From positions 1 to 48,599 of IMG/VR virus record IMGVR_UViG_3300042731_008609: a DNA stretch of 48,599 nucleotides. The stretch is one strand, 5' to 3'. The notes beneath the pieces were generated by a model. It was given only the letters and a program-made list of their open reading frames with translations. It searched no databases and had not been told where the DNA came from. This DNA comes from a virus. A program made the position numbers and the translations under genes. How positions within the stretch are numbered: the first letter of the stretch is position 1; each line of letters begins with the position of its first letter. Shown in pieces: positions 17,501-25,818 of this stretch.

Positions 17501-19030
17501 TCATTCTCCTTGTTGCAATATATTCATTGGATTCATAGAATCACCCATTTGTCCACCACCTTTTGGCTTATCATACTCCTCCCCTTCAAATGGCTCTTTA
17601 CCTAAATCTTCTGTTCGTATTTCATTAACCGGAAATACACCACTCTGCATTTTTTCTTTGACAAGCCTAATCTGTTCAAATTCATTAGTACCTCCTGAAA
17701 ATTCAAGTTTGTATCCAGTTCCATATCTAAATGGAAGGATATCCTTATCAAAAAATCTCTGTAAAAGTAAAATAACCGGATAAATACCACGCTGTTTATC
17801 AAGTCTCTCCTGTGTTTCTGATGTAGCCCTACCTGAAGTATCATCACTTCCAGTTAAATTCATCTCAACATTAGATGCATTATAAACAAGCCCAACCTCT
17901 TCACGTATCTGTTTCTGTCTCTCCATCTGATATTGAAAAAGATTTTCACGTGAAAGATCAACTGAAATAGGAGTACCAACACCAGAAAGTGTACGTATAG
18001 CTTCTTTCCTTGATTCATTAATGATAGTCTCAATTCTACCCTGTTCATCTTTATTTATCGGTAGATTAACTTCTTCATCAAAACTACCAAAAGGAGCATT
18101 ATCACCAAATACTATAAGTTTTTCCGGAGGACGTGTCCCATCTGCCTGCTCCGCAGACCTTTTATCAAACAAAAGACTTTCAGCAATCTTATTTACAAGA
18201 GCCTCCAAGGGAATAAGTCCATGACTCCTAGCCGATGTAGGTACATATTTTGAATAACTTATCTCATCCTGAAAATAAATCTTAGCTTCTTCTACATCTA
18301 TAAGCTGAAGATAAGCATTTATTCCACCTACATATCTATTCCGCATAGGAAACACCGTTCCACCAGGAAGAAGGTAAAAATTTTCAAGAAGTTTGTTATC
18401 ATTAACCTCTTTATACACTCCCATTCCACCATGTATCATAAGATCAGCCACAGACATTTTTAAAAAATCTCCAATATCTGTACCAAGTCCTGGTTCAGCC
18501 AACCAATCTTCTATTTCTGAAGCTTTATCCTCATTCTTAGCATTTATACGACGTTTCCATCTAAGAAGTGCAGTATTAAAATTACTAAGATCATCAAGTA
18601 CTTCATCAAGATATCCTTTTACAAAATTTAACATCTTACGTACTATTAAAGCCGCACCAATATTTCCATCTTCAATAAGCGGTGCATATTCTGAATAAAT
18701 AGCTTTAGCATCCTTTAAACTATCGGCTATTCTATCTTCATCCTTAGAATTAGGTATAATGTGCCATTCAAGACCCGATATCCTCTGCATACGTGAAGTT
18801 ACTATCCCAAACACAGCACTACAAAATCTAAATATATCAAGCCTTTCATCTATCTTAAGTCCGAACAACGGATATTCATAAGTAGCATTTATCATATTAC
18901 CACTTTTATCACGTCCACTTACAGCCTGTAAAGATGTCGCACTATAAACATTTAAACCCCTTTTCCTTGCCTCCTTAGGGTTCTTATGCATAAAATCAAT
19001 TATTTGTTCTGCAGTAAAAGCAAGCGGCAT
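17501..19030 (-). CDS. Portal protein
   Basis: A 509-residue protein with portal-type organisation: an N-terminal wing domain with RMQRISGLEWHI (about 80-91), a Leu/Ile-rich clip and stem (GLIPLEALVNKIAESLLFDKR, about 269-289, in two parts here), and a C-terminal helix-rich crown with SGRATSETQERLD (about 403-415). It forms the dodecameric DNA channel at the packaging vertex. The gene order M23 peptidase, portal, head genes and a separate MuF-like gene is consistent. Gln-rich C-terminal tail. Confidence 0.85.
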   Translation of the reverse strand: MPLAFTAEQIIDFMHKNPKEARKRGLNVYSATSLQAVSGRDKSGNMINATYEYPLFGLKIDERLDIFRFCSAVFGIVTSRMQRISGLEWHIIPNSKDEDRIADSLKDAKAIYSEYAPLIEDGNIGAALIVRKMLNFVKGYLDEVLDDLSNFNTALLRWKRRINAKNEDKASEIEDWLAEPGLGTDIGDFLKMSVADLMIHGGMGVYKEVNDNKLLENFYLLPGGTVFPMRNRYVGGINAYLQLIDVEEAKIYFQDEISYSKYVPTSARSHGLIPLEALVNKIAESLLFDKRSAEQADGTRPPEKLIVFGDNAPFGSFDEEVNLPINKDEQGRIETIINESRKEAIRTLSGVGTPISVDLSRENLFQYQMERQKQIREEVGLVYNASNVEMNLTGSDDTSGRATSETQERLDKQRGIYPVILLLQRFFDKDILPFRYGTGYKLEFSGGTNEFEQIRLVKEKMQSGVFPVNEIRTEDLGKEPFEGEEYDKPKGGGQMGDSMNPMNILQQGE

Positions 19031-19040
19031 TTATTTCCTC

Positions 19041-19784
19041 CTACATACCAAATAAGGTATGACTATTGTAAAGCGTTGTAATCCTTCCTTTACTTCTCAT
19101 CTGTAATTTATACCTATTTAAAAAAGTAATATTCTTAGATATCATAAGATTACTAAAATCATCTTTTATATTCTTTATCGTCCAACCCTGTTGAACATCA
19201 ATCATAGGACAACTATAATAAAGATTAATAATCTGTTCATCAGTAATATAAACATCAGCATCGACATATTTAAGTCTTAAAAACTGATCAAGTATATCAC
19301 AACTTTCAAGCCACTGTCCCCCTATACCCCAAGACTCAATCTCTGTATGAGAATGATCACCAGTAGACATACCATATGAACCAATTGGTCCTACGTATTC
19401 TCCCGACTTTATAGAATAGCCAGAAGTAAGCTTATCTAAAATCTCTATCTTGTCAGGATACATATGTGAAACCTTAATCCTAAATCCTGCCCTATGATAA
19501 AAATAAACATCAGTTCCATAAATCCTACCCTGCCAATCCTTAAATCCAGAAGTATAAGCATCAATAGGGCAAAATATCGGATTTAGATGACCATCAGAGT
19601 GTATACTACTTCTACCTCTATCTACCCCTCTATGAATACCAGGATAACCCCAAACCATTTCACCACGAATAATCTTATATCTTTCAGTAAGTCCAAAATC
19701 ACAAGTAAAAATAGCTCCAGGTCTAAATTTAATATTCTCTGCTTCAAGTCCACCTATTTCTTTTAAAAAATCTTCAATTGTCAT
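19041..19784 (-). CDS. M23-family peptidoglycan endopeptidase
   Basis: A 247-residue protein with the LytM/M23 zinc ligands: His51 and Asp55 in HRGVDRG, and His144/His146 in GDHSHTEIE, plus His107 in KVSHMYPD in the place of the catalytic His. Residues 150-247 form an added C-terminal domain without known motif. No signal peptide is seen, so export would need a holin or delivery in the virion. AGGAG lies upstream of the ATG at 19784. The neighbouring small membrane protein gene makes a lysis role plausible. Confidence 0.8.
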   Translation of the reverse strand: MTIEDFLKEIGGLEAENIKFRPGAIFTCDFGLTERYKIIRGEMVWGYPGIHRGVDRGRSSIHSDGHLNPIFCPIDAYTSGFKDWQGRIYGTDVYFYHRAGFRIKVSHMYPDKIEILDKLTSGYSIKSGEYVGPIGSYGMSTGDHSHTEIESWGIGGQWLESCDILDQFLRLKYVDADVYITDEQIINLYYSCPMIDVQQGWTIKNIKDDFSNLMISKNITFLNRYKLQMRSKGRITTLYNSHTLFGM

Positions 19785-19840
19785 TTTGATTATCTCCTAC
19801 TATAAAATTACTAATATAATCAGTCATACAATATGAATAC

Positions 19841-19990
19841 TTATTTATCATCAACTTTTTCTGCATCTGAATATCCTTCCTCTATGACAGGTAATCCAAC
19901 CTTATAAAGAATCCTAAAAAACCAAGTCAAAAACAAAACTCCTCCAGAAATTATCGCCACAGCACATGAGCAAATGATAATGTCAGTCAT
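19841..19990 (-). CDS. 49-residue membrane protein, holin-like
   Basis: The ATG at 19990 overlaps the previous stop (ATGA), with AGAGGA upstream. One hydrophobic segment covers about residues 4-29 (IIICSCAVAIISGGVLFLTW), followed by a short acidic tail. It directly precedes the M23 endopeptidase gene by about 56 nt. A single-span short holin or pinholin-type role is possible from context only. Confidence 0.6.
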   Translation of the reverse strand: MTDIIICSCAVAIISGGVLFLTWFFRILYKVGLPVIEEGYSDAEKVDDK

Positions 19991-20322
19991 ATGTGATAAT
20001 CCTCTGGTAGATTGATGGGAGCATGTTTGTTGGTTGTTGTTTTATGATAATATGATAAGTAATTTATTGGAGCATGGTTTGTCATCCCCTCTTCATCTAA
20101 AGTCCACATGGTTTCTGAGATATACCAATCTTTATCTGCTTCGTGCCAAACAACAACCACGGGTCGTTCATGATAAATTACTAACCACGGAATCAACCTG
20201 TTATCATGATTTTGTGGCGGCGGGCCGGATTGCAACGGACCAGCGGCGGGTTTAACTAATCTATTTTTATCTTGATGAGTGTTTTTACAAAGTTCTCGGA
20301 ATTCTTCTAATGACATTTCCAT
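19987..20322 (-). CDS. Hypothetical protein, accessory island
   Basis: A 111-residue product with a Pro/Gly/Gln-rich segment (AAGPLQSGPPPQNHDN, about 26-41), then a beta-strand region containing IPWLVIYHERPVVVVWHEADKDW (in two parts, about 44-66). AGGAGG is placed 6 nt before the ATG at 20322. Base composition is more GC-rich than the late genes. No family recognised. Confidence 0.5.
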   Translation of the reverse strand: MEMSLEEFRELCKNTHQDKNRLVKPAAGPLQSGPPPQNHDNRLIPWLVIYHERPVVVVWHEADKDWYISETMWTLDEEGMTNHAPINYLSYYHKTTTNKHAPINLPEDYHI

Positions 20323-20550
20323 CTATTCCTCCTTGCCTGAAGATAGGATATTATCTCTTATCCGTCCGAAGCTTAACAAATGTCCTACGTAAGGCTTCAC
20401 CGCTTCCATGCATGCTTCCCGCTGCTCTTGGCGAATGGCCTCGTCGTCTTGGGCGATAGTATCAGACAGATCGTCAATAGCATCCCCAAAATATCCATGC
20501 TCCATTATGATTTCAAAATAATCTTTTGCACGTTCTCTAGCCGTTTTCAT
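20323..20550 (-). CDS. Hypothetical acidic helical protein
   Basis: A 75-residue, mainly helical product (MKTARERAKDYFEIIMEHG, then DDEAIRQEQREACMEAVKPY). Phage proteins of this type often occur beside tRNA or accessory clusters with no known role. It overlaps the upstream gene by 4 nt and abuts the next. Clearly higher GC than the genome average, like its neighbours from about 20.0 to 21.5 kb. Confidence 0.5.
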   Translation of the reverse strand: MKTARERAKDYFEIIMEHGYFGDAIDDLSDTIAQDDEAIRQEQREACMEAVKPYVGHLLSFGRIRDNILSSGKEE

Positions 20551-20870
20551 CCTGTCCTCTCCTTGAATGTTTCCTTTATATAGCCATCTGTAAACTCATA
20601 AATCTTACGGGCGGCTACTTTACGTTGGGAGTAAGGCGAAATACACCATATGTCATAAAGATTTTTCCCATGGGAACTACAAATCCCTAACTCTTTTCCT
20701 AATGGACACTCAAGACAACCAAAATACTCACAAAATGCACATGCATAGACTAAACCAGCAACTTCATCATATCTCGGCCATTCCTGTTTATCGTCTGCGC
20801 CTATCTCAGCAAGCCATTTCCATAAGTCTCTGGTAGCCTCGAAATGTTTTCTGTTACGTCTTTTTTTCAT
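20547..20870 (-). CDS. Cys-rich hypothetical protein
   Basis: A 107-residue product with a Cys cluster CAFCEYFGCLECPLGKELGI (44-63) that probably binds zinc or an iron-sulfur cluster, and a basic N-terminus (MKKRRNRKH). AGGAAG precedes the ATG. The gene is the first one after the structured GC-rich noncoding segment and so may be read from a transcript starting there. Function unknown. Confidence 0.5.
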   Translation of the reverse strand: MKKRRNRKHFEATRDLWKWLAEIGADDKQEWPRYDEVAGLVYACAFCEYFGCLECPLGKELGICSSHGKNLYDIWCISPYSQRKVAARKIYEFTDGYIKETFKERTG

Positions 20871-21244
20871 CCTGTCTTCCTCTCAATAATGCAGGTCCGC
20901 GCCGGCAACCGGGTTACAGGACCGGTACTCTCCCATGTACTACTCACCACGTAGTGAATCACCAGTGCTTCCCTGCTAACTGCTTGGCCGGATTCCGCAC
21001 CCAGCTCCCATCTGCACTACCCATTCAAGCAGTCCGGCGGCCTCTCGGACGCCTTTGGGAGTGGTTGGATTTGAACCAACGATCCCCGTTTCTCTGTCGT
21101 GCTTAAGGACATATGACCGACAAGTCTGCCAACAAGCCATTAACAAACTCCGTTCATGGGGCTGACATACTCTTGCATGTCAGGGTGTACCAGACCCTCC
21201 ACACTCCCATGGTGCCGGTTTCTCTCCTACCGGCAAAGTCATTG
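20871..21244 (-). other. GC-rich structured noncoding segment
   Basis: No credible gene lies in these 374 bases, which are clearly more GC-rich than the AT-rich genome. The minus strand has several strong potential helices: ACTGCTTG pairing with CAAGCAGT (8 bp), GTCCG with CGGAC, TGTCG with CGACA, plus a T-arm-like hairpin near 21064-21080. In an AT-rich phage such composition usually marks structured RNA or imported DNA. Whether it is one RNA or several cannot be settled by eye. Confidence 0.55.
21056..21208 (-). ncRNA. tRNA-like element of unusual length
   Basis: A canonical T-arm (GTTGG-TTCAAAT-CCAAC, 21080-21064) is followed by CACTCCC and A, and an exact 7-bp partner GGGAGTG lies at 21208-21202. 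A D-arm-like hairpin (AGGG, TCTGGTACA loop, CCCT) follows the 5' side, then a GACAT/ATGTC hairpin with an 8-nt loop lacking U33. The total of 153 nt is far too long for a normal tRNA. It may be a degenerate or intron-containing tRNA, or a tRNA mimic. Confidence 0.35.
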
Positions 21245-21445
21245 CTACTCATCGCGATTAAATCCGTATTCTGGACTTTCGCCCTGTTCGTGCAGTTCGT
21301 GATCTCGACCTGTTGCCCAAGGAAGCTTTCCTGTGAGATATGCTATCGCTTGTGTGACAGCATCGGCATGCCCATATAACCGGGCCGTGAATGTTTGTTC
21401 CTCAAGAGGAAAACTTCCCATCATCTGTATTTTTATCATTCCCAT
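21245..21445 (-). CDS. Small conserved-type phage protein
   Basis: A 66-residue product; AGGAGG is ideally placed 6 nt before the ATG at 21445. The sequence has a beta opening (MIKIQMMGSFPLEEQTFTA), a helix (HADAVTQAIAYLTGKL) and a His/Gly-rich end (RDHELHEQGESPEYGF). I have an impression of similar small proteins in other phages, but no function is known. GC-rich relative to the genome, at the edge of the noncoding segment. Confidence 0.6.
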   Translation of the reverse strand: MGMIKIQMMGSFPLEEQTFTARLYGHADAVTQAIAYLTGKLPWATGRDHELHEQGESPEYGFNRDE

Positions 21446-21495
21446 TTGTTGCCTCCTATACCCCCGGCTCCCATGACAGGAGGCGGGAGTCCGCT

Positions 21496-21678
21496 TTAAT
21501 CATCCTCTCCCTCCTTGATTAGCTTATCGCATTTCAGAATTATCATGTGGGCGTAATTGACGATATCAGTGGCATGTTTGCGGATTGAAACATAGCAGTG
21601 TTCTTTATTTGATTTTTCGAGCGTTGCTATGCTCAAATTAGTTGATATACTGTTTCTATTCTCTGTTATACCTCTCAC
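21496..21678 (-). CDS. Small hypothetical protein (GTG start)
   Basis: A 60-codon frame starting with GTG and without a clear ribosome site. The product is polar with several Asn, Ser and His and a helical end (HMIILKCDKLIKEGEDD). The lack of start signals makes it uncertain; a later start is possible. It lies between two better supported genes in the accessory stretch. Confidence 0.35.
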   Translation of the reverse strand: MRGITENRNSISTNLSIATLEKSNKEHCYVSIRKHATDIVNYAHMIILKCDKLIKEGEDD

Positions 21679-21700
21679 TGCATCGGTAAAAATCTAATTT

Positions 21701-22168
21701 TCACCTCACACCTCCATACTCTTTAATTTCTCTTCTAGTAGAGAACTCCAATCTTACCCCTATTTCATCATACCATCCTTCCCAATTTAAAAGAGGTTTA
21801 TATGCAAACATATAACACATCTGAGGATGATAACAATGATGCTCCCAGAATACAGTAAGAAAATCAAATTGAAACCCTGCCCCAAACCTATAATAAATAG
21901 CATCAGGACTAAAAGAAATACCCTCCTCCGTTTTATGTACCATCACCCTTAATCCACCTTCTACATAAACGAAATCAAAAAACATAAGGTTTAGATCAAA
22001 ATCAGTATAAAAGGTATTGGCACCATCAATCCTATTTACATTCATCGGATAATAGATACTTTTATCTTCCATGTAAATAATGTACTCCCTGTCATACATA
22101 AGAAGTTCACCAGTAGGAACCCAGCCGAGTTCAAATGCGAATGTAATAATAAGCCAATCTAAAATCAT
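21701..22168 (-). CDS. Beta-rich protein, possibly membrane barrel-like
   Basis: A 155-residue product with a hydrophobic N-terminus (MILDWLIITFAFELGW) and alternating aromatic/hydrophobic strands (FDLNLMFFDFVYVEGGLRV, YYRFGAGFQFDFLTVFW). The pattern is like that of a small outer-membrane beta-barrel or a surface-exclusion protein, but there is no clear cleavage site and the His-Cys-Tyr-His segment near 110 is unusual. AGGAG precedes the ATG. This is a resemblance only. Confidence 0.5.
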   Translation of the reverse strand: MILDWLIITFAFELGWVPTGELLMYDREYIIYMEDKSIYYPMNVNRIDGANTFYTDFDLNLMFFDFVYVEGGLRVMVHKTEEGISFSPDAIYYRFGAGFQFDFLTVFWEHHCYHPQMCYMFAYKPLLNWEGWYDEIGVRLEFSTRREIKEYGGVR

Positions 22169-22178
22169 CTTTCATCTC

Positions 22179-22337
22179 CTAATTGAATAATATACTTGTA
22201 AAGCTTGTCCATCCAAATTTGCATCTAATTACTACAGGTCTGTATTTAAGATAGAATATATACCTCCTTATGAAAAAATTAATAGCTAACATCTGTCTAT
22301 CATTAGCACCACGACATAAAATTAACATTTCACTCAT
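22179..22337 (-). CDS. 52-residue basic protein
   Basis: The ATG at 22337 overlaps the stop of the upstream gene (ATGA), supporting translation by coupling. The product contains CRGANDRQM near the start, then a strongly basic and aromatic middle (FFIRRYIFYLKYRPVVIRCK). It stops 11 nt before the next ATG. No family is recognised. Confidence 0.5.
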   Translation of the reverse strand: MSEMLILCRGANDRQMLAINFFIRRYIFYLKYRPVVIRCKFGWTSFTSILFN

Positions 22338-22669
22338 TTCTTATCCTTTTCGATAAGTAACGATATAAGTTCCTCCGTAGTTAATGTATATCGATTACCA
22401 ACTCCAACATAATAATCACAATCATCATTAAATTCCATATTCCTATTAGCTCTATGATTAGAAAAACGTATCTTATACATCAAATTATCTTTATGAACAA
22501 AAACATACTTCGAAACTGTAGTTTTAGCTCGATATAATCTAACATTCCAACCACGATCAATCATAGTCTTACAAAATATTATCCATTTAGGAATTGGGAA
22601 ACCTCTTGCAGGATATGATTTTTCGATCATATTAAGATATCTTAAACTAACTTTTCTTGCACTATTCAT
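22334..22669 (-). CDS. Hypothetical protein downstream of terminase
   Basis: A 111-residue basic product with KSYPARGFPIPKWIIFCKT (about 17-35) and an acidic NMEFNDDCDYYVGVG segment (about 77-91). It overlaps the terminase gene by 4 nt (ATGA) and the next small gene likewise, so it belongs to the packaging transcript. The function is unknown. Confidence 0.5.
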   Translation of the reverse strand: MNSARKVSLRYLNMIEKSYPARGFPIPKWIIFCKTMIDRGWNVRLYRAKTTVSKYVFVHKDNLMYKIRFSNHRANRNMEFNDDCDYYVGVGNRYTLTTEELISLLIEKDKK

Positions 22670-24222
22670 CTTCTACTCGCCATAACAAATAATTTCCTAG
22701 CTAATTTAGCGTAATTTTCAGCATGAAAATAATGATCAGGCTTGCTACCCATCCATACATATTCATAACTACCATCAGGACGAACCTTAGATATTCTAGT
22801 CAATGCCTGCATATGATTTAAATACTCCTGATTATGCATAACTGAAGACGGAAGTACAAGAGTCTTGAGCATCAAAGACTCTTTAACTCCATCCAAACTT
22901 TTAGTACGGTTAACAGTGAGTATCTTACCTCTCACATCATAAACATCTTTCTTAACCGAACCATAAAAACATCTCCACATTCCACGAAGAGTACAAATTT
23001 TTGACGCCAATCTCTCCTCAGGTTGAGCATCAACAATACCAACTCTTACATGATATTTATAATAAAGCTCTCGTATATCAGAATAAGTCTTTACCTTACC
23101 TATATAAACCGCTCTAGCTATATTCTCAGTAATTTCATTAATCCTGACATGAAGGAAGTTACCAACATCAATACCCATCACACAAACTTTAGGAGTAAGA
23201 CTCTCCATACGATAATCTTGAGTAGCATCAAGTATCATAAGCCGATCAACTCTAGCTCCAGAAGCTGTAAAAGCAAGTCCTAAATCACCATTCCAAAATC
23301 TCTGAAGTTGAGTATCATCTACAAGCCCAGCCTCAAATCTACCTAACAAATTAACGATAGTTACATTAGTAGAAAACATCTTTGATATATGATAACCAGA
23401 CCTTTTATGTTTCTGCTCCGGAATCCATTCACCATCTACAAACCTATCAAAAGGACGCCCACACAAATTACATATAGGCTTTATATCCTGTTCACTATCC
23501 CTATCCCAATCAGGATCAATAATTATATAATCTTCTCCTTCCTTTTTAAGAACATGCTTGAAAAAATCAGGATGAATATACTTACCACACGAAGAACATT
23601 TAATATGCCATTCTTTTTTATCAGTATCATTATATTCTTCATCAATTCCGAATTCTTCGATAGTAGGATTAGCTACTTTGATCTTATGCTGATATTCAGA
23701 ATTACTTATCCTTTCAGGAGCCATAGAAATATTAGTCTTATCACATTCATCAAGTTCATCAATTGTAAAATCATCTGCCGCATAAGAAGTAAAAGAAGCC
23801 TTACTATTAGAACCTACAAACGCAACACCACCACGAGAAATATGCTTAAGACTCATAGATTCAGAACTCTTTTCGCCCATTTTAATCATTTGCTTGTAAG
23901 CAGGAGTAAAAGAAATCGACGTATCGACTCTATCACGTACAAATTGATTCTTAAGAATAATGGTAGGAAGTACATAAAAAACACTCCTTCCCTCCATAGC
24001 CTTACCTACTGTATCAAGCCATAACCATTCAGATACTCCACATTGAGTTGATTTTTTTACAGTTATATCATCAGAGGTATCAAGATATAAAGCCTTAAGA
24101 TAATGTCTGCGATTAAAGGTAATAGGACGATTCTTATGCGTCCTGTGTACATTAATCGCCAGCCATAAAGCTGGAAATTTAATCTTGAGATATAAGTTTC
24201 TTTTTCTTTCTGTCTTGGTCAT
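22666..24222 (-). CDS. Terminase large subunit, GpA-like
   Basis: I chose the ATG at 24222 (518 residues) because GGTAGGA lies just upstream; the frame is open 20 codons further. The ATPase has a deviant Walker A, KKSTQCGVSE (56-65), and Walker B IDELDE (154-159). An inserted zinc ribbon has Cys209, Cys212, Cys251 and Cys254, typical of lambda GpA-type terminases. The nuclease domain starts at VMGIDVG (Asp352) with a second acid in IVDAQPEE (Asp398). It cuts and pumps DNA into the prohead with the small subunit encoded upstream. Confidence 0.88.
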   Translation of the reverse strand: MTKTERKRNLYLKIKFPALWLAINVHRTHKNRPITFNRRHYLKALYLDTSDDITVKKSTQCGVSEWLWLDTVGKAMEGRSVFYVLPTIILKNQFVRDRVDTSISFTPAYKQMIKMGEKSSESMSLKHISRGGVAFVGSNSKASFTSYAADDFTIDELDECDKTNISMAPERISNSEYQHKIKVANPTIEEFGIDEEYNDTDKKEWHIKCSSCGKYIHPDFFKHVLKKEGEDYIIIDPDWDRDSEQDIKPICNLCGRPFDRFVDGEWIPEQKHKRSGYHISKMFSTNVTIVNLLGRFEAGLVDDTQLQRFWNGDLGLAFTASGARVDRLMILDATQDYRMESLTPKVCVMGIDVGNFLHVRINEITENIARAVYIGKVKTYSDIRELYYKYHVRVGIVDAQPEERLASKICTLRGMWRCFYGSVKKDVYDVRGKILTVNRTKSLDGVKESLMLKTLVLPSSVMHNQEYLNHMQALTRISKVRPDGSYEYVWMGSKPDHYFHAENYAKLARKLFVMASRR

Positions 24223-24724
24223 TAAAAATCCTACCAAGTTCACGAGATATGCGCTCATCATCCTCCGGAGACAAAGCACCAATAGAAACTCCCATCGATC
24301 CTACTAAACTAACCTCACTTTTATGAATACCAGTTCCCTTTACAATATCAGTAGCTACCTGGCGTACATCAGAACTTAAATCAGGAATAGAAAATTCACC
24401 AGTCTCAGGATCATAACCCATATATCTAGCCAATACTTCAACAGCACGACTTGAAAGACCTTGATACATACTAAGCGCATGTTGATAAAGATCATCTTTA
24501 ATCTTAGCCATAAGTTCTTTAACTTCTGATTGATTTCTCCAATAGGAACATGTATTTATACTTTTCTTATACTTCTCAGACAAAATTGCATTAGTAGCAC
24601 CATTCGCCACTAAATCAAAAGCCATATTTTCTACCCACTTTGGTATTCTCTTACGCTTACCATTCACAGGCTCAATATGCCCCCTCTTATCTTTCTTTAC
24701 ATCATCAAAATCTATACCACTCAT
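24179..24724 (-). CDS. Terminase small subunit
   Basis: A 181-residue protein just upstream of, and overlapping, the large subunit gene. The N-terminal part contains a helix-turn-helix-like segment (AFDLVANGATNAILSEKYKK, about 35-54), followed by a helical oligomerisation region (DDLYQHALSMYQGLSSRAVEV) and a basic end (DQDRKKKKLISQD). It would recognise the packaging site. The start ATG lies 7 nt after the RuvC-like gene. Confidence 0.75.
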   Translation of the reverse strand: MSGIDFDDVKKDKRGHIEPVNGKRKRIPKWVENMAFDLVANGATNAILSEKYKKSINTCSYWRNQSEVKELMAKIKDDLYQHALSMYQGLSSRAVEVLARYMGYDPETGEFSIPDLSSDVRQVATDIVKGTGIHKSEVSLVGSMGVSIGALSPEDDERISRELGRIFNDQDRKKKKLISQD

Positions 24725-24730
24725 TATACT

Positions 24731-25180
24731 CTATTTTACCATATCTTTTATATACATGTCAAGGTTGAATCCAAAATACACACCTATGAGTACAGCAACA
24801 GCATGATCAGCATTATCTACCTTACAATACTTATTAGCATTTCTTATATACATTTTATCCTTTTCTGCTTTAGATAACTTAGTACCAGGAAAATTTATCA
24901 TCTTCTGCCAACTAGCAGGATTAATTAAATAGAACCCCACATCACACATCTTGGCTATACCTTTTATCTCCCCCACAGCAAGTACAAGAGTCTTCAACGT
25001 ACGTACATTCTTATACATATATTGATCTTCAACAGCTATTGCAGAAACAAGACCAGAATTATATACATAATCATATAGATCATCAAAATCAAAATCCTGT
25101 ATATCCTCACATCTACCATTTACAAAGAAAGCAACTGCATGCAATTTATCACTATGTGGGTCAATAGCCAAATAATTCAT
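24731..25180 (-). CDS. RuvC-like Holliday junction resolvase
   Basis: A 149-residue protein with an RNase H fold active-site pattern: Asp7 in LAIDPHSDK, Glu51 in AVEDQYMY, and Asp122/Asp125-His126 in VDNADHAVAV near the C-terminus. This matches RuvC and poxvirus/phage resolvases that cut branched DNA before packaging. The position directly upstream of the terminase genes is consistent with that job. The length is close to bacterial RuvC. Confidence 0.8.
   Translation of the reverse strand: MNYLAIDPHSDKLHAVAFFVNGRCEDIQDFDFDDLYDYVYNSGLVSAIAVEDQYMYKNVRTLKTLVLAVGEIKGIAKMCDVGFYLINPASWQKMINFPGTKLSKAEKDKMYIRNANKYCKVDNADHAVAVLIGVYFGFNLDMYIKDMVK
24733..24762 (-). promoter_or_regulatory. Possible sigma70 promoter before terminase
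   Basis: TTGACA (24762-24757) and TAAAAT (24738-24733) are separated by 18 nt on the minus strand, ending 8 nt before the ATG at 24724. Both boxes lie inside the end of the RuvC-like coding sequence, so the match could be accidental. Confidence 0.4.
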
Positions 25181-25228
25181 TTTTCTATCTTCCTAAAGCT
25201 TTTATAGATAGCACCTATTAATAATATC

Positions 25229-25678
25229 TTAATCTTTTTGTTCAATTTCTAAAATCTCCCCATATTTCTTATAATTACCTTTAAACTCATTCATAAAAAC
25301 ACGATCCATAAACCACTGTTTAGACCGTCGCTTCTGTCGTATCTCTCCAGTATTAGGGAAAATAATATTAAAACAAATATCATCATCCAGAACAGAGACT
25401 TCTAAAAGAACTTTTTGTATTTTCTTTTCTAAAACTGCCTTAGCATATTTTATAATCTTACATATACTTCTATTAGAAATATAGACTGGACTTCCCTTAT
25501 GATTAAATCCGCCCATATCTATACAAAAATTTCTCTTTTCCTTCTTCCAATCATCAAATCTTTCAATCAAACCTTTAGCATTATATGTAGCCCATCCACC
25601 AAAATCAATAAGACCATCATGAAAAATTACATTCTTAACAAAAGTGTTACCTACTTTATCAAATGCTTTTATCTTCAT
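25229..25678 (-). CDS. Hypothetical protein
   Basis: A 149-residue product. I chose ATG at 25678, not the GTG 12 bases upstream, because GGAGG sits just before it and it overlaps the previous stop (ATGA). The N-terminus (MKIKAFDKVGNTFVKNVIFHDG) looks like the strand pattern of YopX-type phage proteins, but the rest (FCIDMGGFNHKGSP, then KRRSKQWFMDRVF) does not clearly support that. Function unknown. Confidence 0.5.
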   Translation of the reverse strand: MKIKAFDKVGNTFVKNVIFHDGLIDFGGWATYNAKGLIERFDDWKKEKRNFCIDMGGFNHKGSPVYISNRSICKIIKYAKAVLEKKIQKVLLEVSVLDDDICFNIIFPNTGEIRQKRRSKQWFMDRVFMNEFKGNYKKYGEILEIEQKD

Positions 25679-25818
25679 TTTCTCCTCCACCTAGGCTTAC
25701 CAAAAGCACCTTTATGACGACCATATTTAAAAGAACCATGCTTTCTATTAAATCTATTGATGCTTTTCTTTATATCAATTCTTGGAACCGGTATCTTTAT
25801 TTTATAACCTTTCATCAT
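25675..25818 (-). CDS. 47-residue highly basic protein
   Basis: ATG at 25818 overlaps the preceding stop and its own TGA overlaps the next ATG, so this gene is translationally locked into the operon. The product is very rich in Lys, Arg and Gly (NRFNRKHGSFKYGRHKG, ending PRWRRK), suggesting nucleic-acid binding. No family is known. Confidence 0.55.
   Translation of the reverse strand: MMKGYKIKIPVPRIDIKKSINRFNRKHGSFKYGRHKGAFGKPRWRRK

Noticed and set aside
23389-24024. A 211-codon open frame on the plus strand
   Set aside because: It is antisense to the conserved terminase ATPase region, has no start signals and encodes an implausible Ile/Arg/Thr-rich sequence.
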